From assembly GCF_900187985.1 (NCBI RefSeq), contig NZ_FZOA01000009.1:1-64000 (forward strand): DNA of 64,000 nt, given 5' to 3'. The notes under the pieces are model-generated. The model did not search any database. It worked only from the letters and a program-made list of their open reading frames with translations, and was not told where the DNA came from. Position 1 is the first letter of the stretch. Every line of letters starts with the position of its first letter. This DNA comes from Methylobacillus rhizosphaerae. GTDB taxonomy: Bacteria; Pseudomonadota; Gammaproteobacteria; Burkholderiales; Methylophilaceae. The position numbers were made by a program, and so were the translations under genes. This document shows, piece after piece, positions 43,701 through 52,619 of the stretch.

Positions 43701-44708
43701 ATGAATGAGGCGACCCGCCTGCCTGTGACTTTGTTGACCGGGTTTCTCGGGAGTGGCAAGACTACTTTGCTCAACCATTGGCTGCTTCAGCCGGAAATGC
43801 GGGATACATTGGTCATCATCAATGAATTCGGGGAAATCAGCCTAGATCATCTGCTGGTAGCGCACCAGCTGGACAGTACAGTCGTGATGGAGTTGAGCAA
43901 TGGCTGTCTTTGCTGTCAATTGCGCACAGACCTGAAGCAGGTACTCAAGGATATCCAGTGGCGTTTCTCGCGCAATGGCAAGCGGCAATTCCAGCGTGTC
44001 GTGATTGAAACCAGCGGTGTGGCAGACCCAGCTCCCATCCTGCATACCTTGATGCGCGACACTTACCTGGCTGCAGCATACCAGCTGGATGGCATCGTGA
44101 CAGTGGTGGATGGTATGCTGGGCGAGACTACGCTGGACAAGTATCCGGAAGCGGTCAAGCAAGTGCAGCTGGCGGATATTCTCTTGCTGTCCAAGCTGGA
44201 TATGACAGATGTTTCCATGTTGCAAACGCTGAAAACGCGCCTGCACAAATTGAATCCCCAGGCCCAGCTGTTGCTATCTGACTTCAACTCCGGGCAAGTG
44301 CCAACACCCGCTCTATTATTCGGTAGCACAGAAGAACGCGGTTTTCCTCACTGGTTATCAGCGCTGCTTCAGCCCGTATTGCATGGCGCAGAAATAAGCA
44401 CCTTGAGCCTGGCGCTGGATCGGCCGGTACCACGACTGGATTTTGAGCAATGGCTGGACCATCTGCGTGGTTTTGCTGCTCCGGGCTTATTGCGCTTCAA
44501 GGGGATCTTTCACCTAGAGAACGAGGCTGCTCCCGTGACTGTGCATCGGGTTCAGCATGTTCTGGGTAAGCCGGAAATATTGCGGCACTGGGATGCAAGT
44601 GACCAGCGCAGCCGCCTGGTTTTTATCACCCAGGATGAACTGGATCATGAAATCAGGCAGTTGCTACAACCCCTGGCTAGATTTGCATCAATGCATCACG
44701 AATCTTGA
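43701..44708 (+). CDS. COG0523 (G3E) GTPase, CobW-like
   Basis: From ATG 43701 (CAGGAG six bases upstream) the protein has the P-loop GFLGSGKTTLL, the metal-binding NGCLCCQLRTDL near residue 74, VIETSGVADPAPI near 104, and the G4 motif SKLD near 165. A C-terminal CobW_C domain follows. COG0523 members hand metal ions, most often zinc, to client enzymes or insert cobalt. The adjacent zinc-type genes favour zinc, but the sequence alone does not settle it. It converges with the next GTPase; their ends overlap by 32 bases. Confidence 0.9.
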   Translation: MNEATRLPVTLLTGFLGSGKTTLLNHWLLQPEMRDTLVIINEFGEISLDHLLVAHQLDSTVVMELSNGCLCCQLRTDLKQVLKDIQWRFSRNGKRQFQRVVIETSGVADPAPILHTLMRDTYLAAAYQLDGIVTVVDGMLGETTLDKYPEAVKQVQLADILLLSKLDMTDVSMLQTLKTRLHKLNPQAQLLLSDFNSGQVPTPALLFGSTEERGFPHWLSALLQPVLHGAEISTLSLALDRPVPRLDFEQWLDHLRGFAAPGLLRFKGIFHLENEAAPVTVHRVQHVLGKPEILRHWDASDQRSRLVFITQDELDHEIRQLLQPLARFASMHHES

Positions 44709-45699
44709 GTTCATCCAGCCCTTTGCCGATCAGCACGATGCGCGTGATGGGTTCATCCTCATCCCAACCTTGCAGCAGGTTAGGCGGATAAAGAGTATGG
44801 TGTACGGCATGGATGGCAATCGGGGCAGGGAGATCCTCAGCATGGATGATGCCTTTCATGCGCAGGAGGCTTTCCCCATGTTCGGCGCACAACCATTGCA
44901 ACACCGGCTCAAGCTGCATCCAGGTCAACGGCTTGGGCATGGTGACTGTGAAACTGGTGATTTCATCTTCATGCACGGTTTGCGGCAACATTCCGCGTAC
45001 AGCCTTGGAGCGGGATGGCGCGCGTAGCCAGCGTTGTGGCTGCGCCTGCGTGCCGCTGGGATCGAACAGCCCAGCATCAATGATGGCTGACGGATCAATT
45101 TCGCCATGTGTAATACGATACTGGGAGGCCCCAGGGTTGATCTGCTGCAGAGTGGCTGATAGCGTATCCAGCTCCGCTGCAGTGGCCAGGTCGGTCTTGC
45201 TGAGCAACAGGACATCGGCAACAGCCGCTTGTTTACGGGCCTCGCCATGTTCAGAGATTTGCTGCAAGCCATATTGGCTGTCTATGGTGACTACCACTGC
45301 GTCCAAACGGTAAGTCGAGGAAATCACCGGCTCATTGAGCAAGTTGGCCATGATGGGGCCAGGGTCGGCCATGCCGGTGGTTTCAATGACCAGGCGATTG
45401 AACATGGGGATGGCCTCCAGCTGACGCTTGAAAAACAGGTCACGCATGGTGTCGGCGAGCTCGTTGCTCAGGGTGCAGCACAGGCAGCCGGATTCCAGTA
45501 GCACGGTGTTGTCGGCAATCTGCTGGCTTTCCACAGTGCGGGCGAGGATATGATCCAGCCCGGCGCTACCCAGCTCATTGATGATCACGGCAGTATTCTT
45601 CATGCCTGGATTATTGAGTAGTTTATTGAGCAGCGTGGTCTTGCCGCTGCCAAGAAATCCGGTCAGCAGCGTGACCGGGATACGATGGTCCAGAGTCAT
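44677..45699 (-). CDS. Second COG0523 (G3E) GTPase
   Basis: A 340-residue paralogue of the neighbour: P-loop GFLGSGKTTLL, GCLCCTLSNEL near 71, VIETTGMADPGPI near 104, and SKTD near 167. Its C-terminal CobW_C domain includes IIHAEDLPAPIAIHAV. Sequence differs enough from the plus-strand gene to suggest an old duplication rather than recent copying. The upstream AT-rich sulfatase-like gene ends 37 bases away on the same strand and could share its transcript. Confidence 0.9.
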   Translation of the reverse strand: MTLDHRIPVTLLTGFLGSGKTTLLNKLLNNPGMKNTAVIINELGSAGLDHILARTVESQQIADNTVLLESGCLCCTLSNELADTMRDLFFKRQLEAIPMFNRLVIETTGMADPGPIMANLLNEPVISSTYRLDAVVVTIDSQYGLQQISEHGEARKQAAVADVLLLSKTDLATAAELDTLSATLQQINPGASQYRITHGEIDPSAIIDAGLFDPSGTQAQPQRWLRAPSRSKAVRGMLPQTVHEDEITSFTVTMPKPLTWMQLEPVLQWLCAEHGESLLRMKGIIHAEDLPAPIAIHAVHHTLYPPNLLQGWDEDEPITRIVLIGKGLDELKIRDALMQI

Positions 45700-45736
45700 G
45701 GTAAGCCTTGATAATAATTATGGTGGATAATAAAAA

Positions 45737-47386
45737 CTATCCGCTGATGTGATAAAACAGCCTGATTAAGTGATGGTCTTCTAACGGCGTGACGGTATAG
45801 TTCCCTTTGGAGTCTGGATTGATTGAAAAGAAAATATCCCCGATGGCAGAAATATTGGATAAGGGATTATTGCAGTCAATATCGAACAAAGAGCAACCGA
45901 GAAAATAATTGTCGCCGGCATTAATGCCGATGATATTTAAAATTGTAGGTGCCAGAGACAGGCTGTTTTTTCCTTTTGCGTCAAACACATCATGTTTTAT
46001 GCTTTTTCCTAGTATCATAAATGGAATTTTGTCAACAAAGAATGAGTTGTTTGTACCGAAACTTTTCTTAAATTCAGGTGTGGGGAAGGTTGAGTGATCT
46101 CCGGTCAGGATTAATATCGTATCGTCATAATATTTACTGGATCTGAACCACGAGATAAACGAACCAATTTGCTCATCAAGATTGTGGAATTTATTGTAAT
46201 AAGAGTTTTTTCCATCCATATACGCTGTATCTGGGCTATCCAAGCCATGATGAGTGCCTGATGGATATATGCCAATAAAAAATGGCTGGTCATTTGTATC
46301 CATGCTGGATACTATATCACTCAATGCCTTGAATGATGCCTTGTCTGACATTCTATCGTTTACTGACCAATTGAAATCTTCCATACCAAACACTTTGTGA
46401 AAAGGCATGGATGCCAATAGGCTATTGAGGTTGCTATCTCTTTCTGTGGAAGAGATGAAATAGGTGTGATAGCCGTGATTATTCAATATCTCGGGCAGGG
46501 AGATCAATTTTCCTGAATACATTTTTTTTACTTTTTCTTTATTGATCTGGTCCAGGCCATTATTCTGCTTGGTGATGCCGTCCCTGTACTGATATCCAGA
46601 AATTAATTGTCCTCTCAATCCTCTGAATGTAGCGGCGGTGTGGTTGAAGTAATTATCTACATAAAATCCTTCTTCATATGCCGAGGATATATTAGGGGTT
46701 AGATTCAGCGCCTTGTTATTGTTTTTATCGATGACAATAGAAGATAATCCTTCAGAGAAAATAACAATGATATTGGGACTCTTCTTGATATGCTGAAGCG
46801 AGTCAGGCAGTGTTGAAGTGTCGTAGAATTTATGTTTCAGGAAGTTCTGGTCTAAATCGAAGTAATTATATGAAGGGTGATAGGATACCTGCTTGTATGT
46901 ATAATACAGTGTGGATATGCTACTTCTTATCGGTCCAGTGAATAGCAGGGAAATAATGACTGGAGCAATTAAGAATCTTCCTAATTTTAACTTTTTCTGT
47001 TTGATAATAAGCAGGGATAAAGAGAAATATAATATGGTAACCAGTATTATTTTGAATAATGCCTCATTACCTACAGCAGATGCCTCCTCTATATTCAAAA
47101 TGGTGAGGGGGATGAGGAATTCTCCTGTGCTGATGACCGAATTTATCTGACTTGATAAGACAAGGTTATATATGATCCACAGCGTAGACCTGAGGTAGTT
47201 GTTGCTAATTGCGCAAACAAAGATGCAAATGAGGAATACTTCTGTACATATGCGGAGTGAAATGGAAAAAGACGCATCACTAAAGAAAAAAAGCAATGCG
47301 GATGTGACCAATAAGTAAATAAGTGGATAGTGGTATTTCTTGATGAAACTCATTATAAAAGTTGAATTGCGATTTGATCTTGTCAT
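45737..47386 (-). CDS. Membrane sulfatase / LTA-synthase-like phosphotransferase, AT-rich
   Basis: The 549-residue protein has about five N-terminal membrane helices (to about residue 160) and a periplasmic alkaline-phosphatase-superfamily domain. Metal Glu is in VIFSEGLSS (near 208), the Thr nucleophile in NHTAATFRG (near 247), and later ligands in SGTHHG and LTGDHST. Such enzymes move phosphoglycerol or phosphoethanolamine onto lipids or glycans. It is very AT-rich: two sampled 60-base lines have 14 and 18 G+C. Lys/Asn/Ile-heavy codons contrast with its neighbours, so recent transfer is likely. ATGs at 47386 and 47353 are both possible. Confidence 0.8.
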   Translation of the reverse strand: MTRSNRNSTFIMSFIKKYHYPLIYLLVTSALLFFFSDASFSISLRICTEVFLICIFVCAISNNYLRSTLWIIYNLVLSSQINSVISTGEFLIPLTILNIEEASAVGNEALFKIILVTILYFSLSLLIIKQKKLKLGRFLIAPVIISLLFTGPIRSSISTLYYTYKQVSYHPSYNYFDLDQNFLKHKFYDTSTLPDSLQHIKKSPNIIVIFSEGLSSIVIDKNNNKALNLTPNISSAYEEGFYVDNYFNHTAATFRGLRGQLISGYQYRDGITKQNNGLDQINKEKVKKMYSGKLISLPEILNNHGYHTYFISSTERDSNLNSLLASMPFHKVFGMEDFNWSVNDRMSDKASFKALSDIVSSMDTNDQPFFIGIYPSGTHHGLDSPDTAYMDGKNSYYNKFHNLDEQIGSFISWFRSSKYYDDTILILTGDHSTFPTPEFKKSFGTNNSFFVDKIPFMILGKSIKHDVFDAKGKNSLSLAPTILNIIGINAGDNYFLGCSLFDIDCNNPLSNISAIGDIFFSINPDSKGNYTVTPLEDHHLIRLFYHISG

Positions 47387-47596
47387 TTTTTATGATGATT
47401 ATTTTTACAGACGGTACTGAATCACAATTTCTCTATTTGACGTTGGGAAGGATTGTAACAGATCATCTTTGTACGATAGATTTGTGGTGTTCCTGAGCAT
47501 CCTGCGGATAACCCGTAGATGCTTCCAGAAGATACATGATCCATTTTCTGCTGCATAACGTATTTTATTGAATAATTCCTATTTGTATGACTTCCC

Positions 47597-47707
47597 CTAT
47601 ATTATTGAGAATATGATTGAGCAGGTAGTTTTACCTGCACCAAGGAATCCTGACAGGACTGTGACGGGTAGTTTCTTATCTTTTTTCATATTGATTTCTG
47701 TATTCAT
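47597..47707 (-). pseudogene. 5' stub of a third COG0523 GTPase
   Basis: From ATG 47707 the minus strand reads MNTEINMKKDKKLPVTVLSG and continues with FLGAGKTT, the P-loop of a G3E GTPase, then stops at 47597. Adding one base after the P-loop gives LLNHILNN, the normal family continuation, so a one-base loss is evident. After about 20 more codons the homology is gone. The remaining 47387-47596 looks like non-coding or decayed sequence. It is therefore a frameshifted and truncated gene that begins 10 bases past the dksA-like stop. Confidence 0.75.
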
Positions 47708-47716
47708 AATGACTAG

Positions 47717-48136
47717 CTAGCTTCTGAATTGGCGCTCCCGTCTTTCATGACGTTCCTGAGCTTCCAGTGATAGTGTGGCCGTCGGCCTGGCAAGTAGCCT
47801 GTTTAGGCCGATGGGGTCTCCGGTCTCTTCGCAATATCCGTATTCGCCATTCGTGATGCGCTGCAGTGCGGCGCTGATTTTCTTTTCCAGCTTTCTTTCG
47901 CGATCACGCGTGCGCAATTCCAGCGTATGCAATTCCTCTTGCGTGGCCCGATCGGCGGGGTCAGGAAAATCTTCGTGTTCACGCAGATGGTTTCCTGTGG
48001 CGACAGCGTTATTGCGGATACTAATCAGCTGCTGCTCAAGTAGCTGGCGGAAAAATAAAAGTTGTTGTGCATTCATATACTGATTGCCAGGCATGCACAG
48101 CAAGTCTTCCGTAGTTATGACAGAGGAAGTTGACAT
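47717..48136 (-). CDS. DksA-like protein lacking the zinc-finger cysteines
   Basis: The protein has the DksA coiled coil (QQLLFFRQLLEQQLISIRN ... LRTRDRERKLEKKISAAL) and the C-terminal globule YGYCEETGDPIGLNRLLARPTATLSLEAQERHE. The DPADRA segment near the tip is the acidic finger that enters the RNA polymerase channel. Classical DksA has four zinc cysteines; here only one remains (YGYC), the others being Thr, Ser and Ala. Zinc-independent paralogues such as DksA2 of Pseudomonas replace DksA under zinc starvation. ATG 48136 is chosen; later ATGs are possible. The operators upstream support zinc control. Confidence 0.88.
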   Translation of the reverse strand: MSTSSVITTEDLLCMPGNQYMNAQQLLFFRQLLEQQLISIRNNAVATGNHLREHEDFPDPADRATQEELHTLELRTRDRERKLEKKISAALQRITNGEYGYCEETGDPIGLNRLLARPTATLSLEAQERHERRERQFRS

Positions 48137-48152
48137 TCCCTGAGTTCCAATA

Positions 48153-48206
48153 ATGCAACAAAGTTGCATATTAAGGCGGTAAGTTTATTTTTGCAACTAT
48201 GTTGCA
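48153..48206 (-). promoter_or_regulatory. Promoter with two palindromic operators, probably Zur sites
   Basis: ATGCAAC-aaa-GTTGCAT (48153-48169) and TGCAAC-tat-GTTGCA (48192-48206) are perfect inverted repeats with the same core, GCAAC-N3-GTTGC. On the minus strand TTGCAA (48191-48196) and TAATAT (48168-48173) lie 17 bases apart as -35 and -10, so one operator covers the -35 and the other abuts the -10. This fits repression of the dksA-like gene. Confidence 0.7.
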
Positions 48207-48295
48207 TTATTTTTTGGATTGGTAATACAAGGCGTCAGGAAAAGGCTGGTAAAATTGGCCAGTGTAGATGTGCTGGCCAGGAATGTGCCCGCTAA

Positions 48296-48709
48296 TCAAG
48301 CGGCATTACATTGATCGCACTGGCCTTTGATATTGAGTTCGACGGATTCGACGGTAAAGTGGGCAGGTACGCTATTGGGTACTTTTGGTTTTACATCATC
48401 CAGACAGAACATTTTGCCGCATGACGTGCATTCAAAGTGTGCGTGATGGTGTTTGGCATTATGCTGGGTGACTTGAAAGCGCCTGGTACGGTCTTCACCC
48501 ATGATAGGGTGTACTAGGCTGCATTCCACCAGCCAGTCCAGGACACGGTAAAGCGTGACACGATCAAATGGTGCTGATTGGGTGAGTGTCTGCAGCAGCT
48601 CATGGTGAGTGAGGGGAAACTCGGACTCCAGCAGGATATTGAGTACTGCGACACGGGAAGAGGTTGGGCGTTGCCCGATCTCATGTATCATTCGTTCGGC
48701 GTTATGCAT
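48296..48709 (-). CDS. Fur-family metal regulator, probably Zur
   Basis: From ATG 48709 the 137-residue protein has a winged HTH (TSSRVAVLNILLESEFPLTHHE, VTLYRVLDWLVECSLV) and a Fur dimer domain with HHHAHFECTSCGKMFCLDD and a final CDQC. This gives the two CxxC pairs of structural zinc. Nearby zinc-related genes and the twin operators suggest Zur, but Fur and PerR share this fold. It is divergent from the RNase II gene, 62 bases away. Confidence 0.82.
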   Translation of the reverse strand: MHNAERMIHEIGQRPTSSRVAVLNILLESEFPLTHHELLQTLTQSAPFDRVTLYRVLDWLVECSLVHPIMGEDRTRRFQVTQHNAKHHHAHFECTSCGKMFCLDDVKPKVPNSVPAHFTVESVELNIKGQCDQCNAA

Positions 48710-48771
48710 AGGCGCTAAATTACAGACAATCAACGCGTGCCGTCAACTGGGCACGACCAAAAAGCAGGATT

Positions 48772-50640
48772 ATGAACGTATTTTTTGAAGAAGAGGGTAG
48801 TTTCAAGGTTGCCTCGGTCATGACGGAAAACCCCAGTTCTCTCCAGGTGGAATCCATTTCCGGCAAACGCTCCAAAATCAAGTCTTCCAATGTGCTGATG
48901 CATTTTGAGGGCACACTTTCGGGATTCATGGAGCAGGCGACAACTGAGGCTGAAACGCTGGATGTATCTTTCCTGTGGGAGTGTTGTGGCGAACCCGAGT
49001 TCGGCTTTGAGGAGCTTGCCCAGGAATATCATGGTGCCAAGCCTACTTCCATTCAGGCTGCTGCAATTGCCATACGGTTGCACAGCGCTCCCATGTATTT
49101 TTACCGTAAAGGCAAGGGGCGGTACAAGGCGGCCCCTGAGGAGACCTTGCAGGCAGCGTTGGCAGGGTTGGAAAAGAAGCGGTTGCAAGCAGAAAAAGTA
49201 GCGCAATATGTAGAGCAACTCAAGCGTAACCAGTTGCCGGCAGAGTTCGACGCCAAGGTGATAGATGCCTTGCTGTACCAGCCGGACAAAAACAGCCTCG
49301 AGTGGAAAGCGCTAGAACAAGCGGCGATTGAAACCCATCAGCATATGGTGCGCATATTGGCTGCATGTGGGGCCATTGCTTCTGTGCATGATTATCACCT
49401 TGGAGCATTCCTGCGCGAGTATTTTGCGGATGGTGCAGATTTTCCGCAACTGGAGCTGCCCGTACTTGCACAGGATTTACCGCGCGCTGAGGCAGAAGCG
49501 TTCAGTATTGATGACAGTACCACCACGGAAATTGATGATGCCTTTACGCTGGTGGCGCTGGCGGACGGCATAACGCGCGTAGGCATCCATATTGCGGCTC
49601 CCGCGCTGGGGATATTGCCGGGTAGTGAGCTGGATCAGGTGGTGTTGCAGCGCTTGTCTACAGTCTATATGCCTGGGAACAAGATCACCATGCTGCCTGA
49701 GGAGGTGGTGACGCCGTTCAGCCTCAACGAAGGAGAATGGCGTCCTGCCTTGTCGCTGTATCTGGATGTGGCACCTGATTACAGCATCATTGCCCATGAA
49801 AGCCGGGTGGAGCAGGTGAAAGTGGCTGCCAATCTGCGCCATGATACGCTGGAGCCATATTTCAATGAGAACACGTTGGAGCAGGATAGCGGGCATCCGT
49901 ACTGGCAGAAGTTGCTGTTCCTGTTCAGGCTGGCAGAGTCATTGGAAAAAGCCCGAGGGAAATTTGACCCAACGCGACCGATTCAAACAGATTACAACTT
50001 TTATGTGAAAGATGGGCATGTCAGTATTGTGGGCCGCCGCCGAGGGGCTCCTATTGATAAATTGGTATCCGAACTCATGATAGAAGCCAACAGTCATTGG
50101 GGTGGGTTGCTGGCAGAACACCAGGTACCTGGAATCTATCGCGCGCAAGGGAACGGAAAAGTGTATATGACCGTCAAGGCTGAGCCGCACCAGGGTCTAG
50201 GGGTGAGCCAGTACAGCTGGAGTACTTCGCCATTGCGCCGGGCGGTTGATCTTGTGAATCAGCGACAGATCATTTCTGTCGTTCGGCAGGAAAGCCCGAT
50301 TTATCCGCAGGGAAGTGACGAACTCGCCGTGACAATGCGCAATTTCGACCTGACCTATAACGCCTACAACGAATTCCAGACGCGTATGGAGCGCTACTGG
50401 TGCCTGCAATATTTACTGCAGGAAGGTATCAGTGAGATCGGTGCCGTGGTGTGGCGCGAGAGTTTGGTGCGGATTGACGGCATGCCACTGATCACCAAGG
50501 TGCATGGCATGCCTGAGCTGGCGCCGGGCAGCCGTGTGCTGATTGAAATACAAAAGGTTGATACCCTGCTGGTTGAGCTGGAAAGCCGCTTCAAATCCCT
50601 GGAGCAGGGTGAGGAGACTGAAGAAAGTGTGGCTGCCTGA
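48772..50640 (+). CDS. RNB-domain ribonuclease (RNase II family)
   Basis: The 622-residue protein has the RNB catalytic block: DDSTTTEIDDAFTLVAL near residues 245-261 with the clustered Asp residues, then GRRRGAPIDKLVSELMIEANSHWG near 422-445 and SPLRRAVDLVNQRQI near 486-500. It degrades single-stranded RNA from the 3' end. It is shorter than RNase R, and the usual S1 tail is only weakly visible at the C-terminus (IDGMPLITKVHGMPELAPGS region). The ATG of the next gene overlaps its stop by one base. Confidence 0.88.
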   Translation: MNVFFEEEGSFKVASVMTENPSSLQVESISGKRSKIKSSNVLMHFEGTLSGFMEQATTEAETLDVSFLWECCGEPEFGFEELAQEYHGAKPTSIQAAAIAIRLHSAPMYFYRKGKGRYKAAPEETLQAALAGLEKKRLQAEKVAQYVEQLKRNQLPAEFDAKVIDALLYQPDKNSLEWKALEQAAIETHQHMVRILAACGAIASVHDYHLGAFLREYFADGADFPQLELPVLAQDLPRAEAEAFSIDDSTTTEIDDAFTLVALADGITRVGIHIAAPALGILPGSELDQVVLQRLSTVYMPGNKITMLPEEVVTPFSLNEGEWRPALSLYLDVAPDYSIIAHESRVEQVKVAANLRHDTLEPYFNENTLEQDSGHPYWQKLLFLFRLAESLEKARGKFDPTRPIQTDYNFYVKDGHVSIVGRRRGAPIDKLVSELMIEANSHWGGLLAEHQVPGIYRAQGNGKVYMTVKAEPHQGLGVSQYSWSTSPLRRAVDLVNQRQIISVVRQESPIYPQGSDELAVTMRNFDLTYNAYNEFQTRMERYWCLQYLLQEGISEIGAVVWRESLVRIDGMPLITKVHGMPELAPGSRVLIEIQKVDTLLVELESRFKSLEQGEETEESVAA

Positions 50641-51443
50641 TGCTGAGAGTCGGAAGAAAGATTGCACGCAGTATCCATAAGGCCATTACCAGCGAGGATA
50701 GCGTGGATGTGAGCGAAATTGATGGCGTACGCTCCCTGCACCTGGGTTCGGACACCATCCAGAGTTCGATGCGTGTAAAGGATCCTTACGCGCTCGAGCT
50801 GCGTTATTCCCGTGGCATGATGGTATTCATGCTGTTCCAGAAAAAGCCCGTGGATCTGGTGGTGCTCGGCCTGGGCGGAGGCTCGATTCCCAAGTATGTT
50901 TATCATCACCTGCCGCAAATGAAGACACGGGTGGTGGAAATTAACCCACGCATCATCGAGGTGGCCCGCAGCCATTTTTTTACACCGGAAAATGATGCGC
51001 GTTTTGAGATTATTGAGGGAGACGCAGTTGCTTTCCTGAGGGATAACCCGGGTACGACTTCCATGCTGATGATGGATGCGTTCGGTAGCAATGGTATGCC
51101 GGCAGAGCTGTGCTCGCAGGATTTTTTCGATTCCTGTTTCGAAGCTATTACCCTGGATGGCATGTGTGCGATCAATCTCTGGGGCAGCGATAAAAATTAC
51201 GATGTTTACCTGCAGCGTATTGAGACCAGCTTTCATGGCCGGATGCTGGTGATGCCGACAGGCCGACCAGGCAATGTGGTGGTGTTTGGCTTCAAGCGCG
51301 CACCTAATGATCTGCGTTGGAGTACATTACGCGTACGCGCCAAGGCGCTGGAAGCGGAATACAAGATAGAGTTTCTCGAATTTGTCGAGCGCCTGCGCGA
51401 ACATAACCCTGGTACCAGCAACCGTTTGTTGCTGGAGACCTAA
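50640..51443 (+). CDS. Spermidine-synthase-like aminopropyltransferase fold protein
   Basis: The 267-residue protein has VVLGLGGGSIPKYVYHHLP (motif I, near residue 77), the acidic VVEINPRIIEVARSHF near 101, and MLMMDAFGSNGMPAEL near 142 where SpeE has its catalytic Asp. The N-terminal tetramer domain is reduced. Many such proteins lack proven polyamine synthase activity, and no adenosylmethionine decarboxylase gene is nearby, so the name describes the fold only. The start shares a base with the RNase stop. Confidence 0.78.
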   Translation: MLRVGRKIARSIHKAITSEDSVDVSEIDGVRSLHLGSDTIQSSMRVKDPYALELRYSRGMMVFMLFQKKPVDLVVLGLGGGSIPKYVYHHLPQMKTRVVEINPRIIEVARSHFFTPENDARFEIIEGDAVAFLRDNPGTTSMLMMDAFGSNGMPAELCSQDFFDSCFEAITLDGMCAINLWGSDKNYDVYLQRIETSFHGRMLVMPTGRPGNVVVFGFKRAPNDLRWSTLRVRAKALEAEYKIEFLEFVERLREHNPGTSNRLLLET

Positions 51444-51461
51444 AAGTATTCAGGATACATC

Positions 51462-52619
51462 ATGCATCATCAATTTTTTGCCACTTGTCCTCGAGGACTG
51501 GAGTCTTTGCTGGAAGATGAGTTGAAAAGCCTTCACGCACGCCAGATCAAGCCAACGGATGGCGGTGTGGGGTTTGCCGGAGATATGTTGCTTTGCTACC
51601 GCGCTAATCTTGAAAGCCGGATTGCCACGCGCATCCTGCTGCAGGTTGGTAAGGGGCGTTACAGCAACGAGGATGAGTTGTATCAGGGGGCAAAAAAGAT
51701 AGACTGGACTCAATGGTTTGATGTGGAGCAGAACTTCATGGTCAAGGTGACCGGGGTCAAGTGTCCGCTCAAGAGCCTGGAGTTCGCCACCCTACGCATC
51801 AAGGATGCCATTTGCGACCGCTTCCGTGAAGAAGTGGGTAGCCGGCCTTCCATTGATACCCGCGAGCCGGATATCCGTGTACATGCCTACCTGGGCGCAG
51901 AGGAGTATCAGCTTTATGTGGATACTTCCGGCAATGCCTTGTATCAGCGAGGCTTGCGTCGCGCGAGTATTGAGGCGCCATTGCGCGAAAACCTGGCTGC
52001 AGGCATCCTGAAACTATCAGGCTGGCAACCTGGTACGCCATTGCTGGACCCTATGTGTGGCAGCGGGACTTTCCTGCTGGAGGCTGCCATGATGGCACTG
52101 GACATTGCGCCAGGCAGCAATCGCCGCTTTGGATTTGAACGATTGCGGAATTTCAATGCCGCTGCCTGGCAGTCGTTGCTCAAGCAGGCGAAAAGCCGTG
52201 CCAAGCCTGTGACATTCCAGAAACTATATGGCAGTGACCTGGATCTGCGGGCAGTCAGGGTGACACGCCAGAACCTGGAACAGGCTGGGCTGCGCGACGC
52301 GGTACAGATTGCACATGGTGACTTTACCGAAACGCTGCCTCCTGCAACAGAAGGTACCCTGGTGGCAAATCCACCGTATGGTGTGCGCATCGGGGAAGAT
52401 GAAGACTTGGCAGCGTTATATCCCAAGATGGGAGAATCTCTGAAAAGGAAGTTTGCGGGATGGAATACCTATTTCCTGACCAATGACATGAGACTGCCCA
52501 AGCTTATGCGCCTTGCGCCAAGCAAGCGTACACCCTTGTTTAATGGGGCACTTGAGTGCCGCTTGTTTGAGATCAGGATGGTGGCGGGTTCTAATCGCAA
52601 GGAAAAATCTCATGACTGA
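51462..52619 (+). CDS. THUMP-domain RNA guanine-N2 methyltransferase (RlmL N-half type)
   Basis: The 385-residue protein starts with FFATCPRGLESLLEDELKSL and a THUMP RNA-binding domain (to about 155). A class I methyltransferase with LLDPMCGSGTFLLEAAMMAL near 190 and the NPPY motif in VANPPYGVRIGEDEDL near 302 follows. The family modifies guanine at N2 in 23S rRNA (RlmL/RlmG type). It corresponds to the N-terminal half of fused E. coli RlmL, without the RlmK half. Its end overlaps the next gene by eight bases. Confidence 0.88.
   Translation: MHHQFFATCPRGLESLLEDELKSLHARQIKPTDGGVGFAGDMLLCYRANLESRIATRILLQVGKGRYSNEDELYQGAKKIDWTQWFDVEQNFMVKVTGVKCPLKSLEFATLRIKDAICDRFREEVGSRPSIDTREPDIRVHAYLGAEEYQLYVDTSGNALYQRGLRRASIEAPLRENLAAGILKLSGWQPGTPLLDPMCGSGTFLLEAAMMALDIAPGSNRRFGFERLRNFNAAAWQSLLKQAKSRAKPVTFQKLYGSDLDLRAVRVTRQNLEQAGLRDAVQIAHGDFTETLPPATEGTLVANPPYGVRIGEDEDLAALYPKMGESLKRKFAGWNTYFLTNDMRLPKLMRLAPSKRTPLFNGALECRLFEIRMVAGSNRKEKSHD

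Noticed and set aside
47400-47560. Further G3E remnants (an ENG-CI-like and an STG-like stretch) beyond the stub
   Set aside because: The resemblance to the NGCICC and IESTG motifs is too weak and in different frames to claim without alignment.
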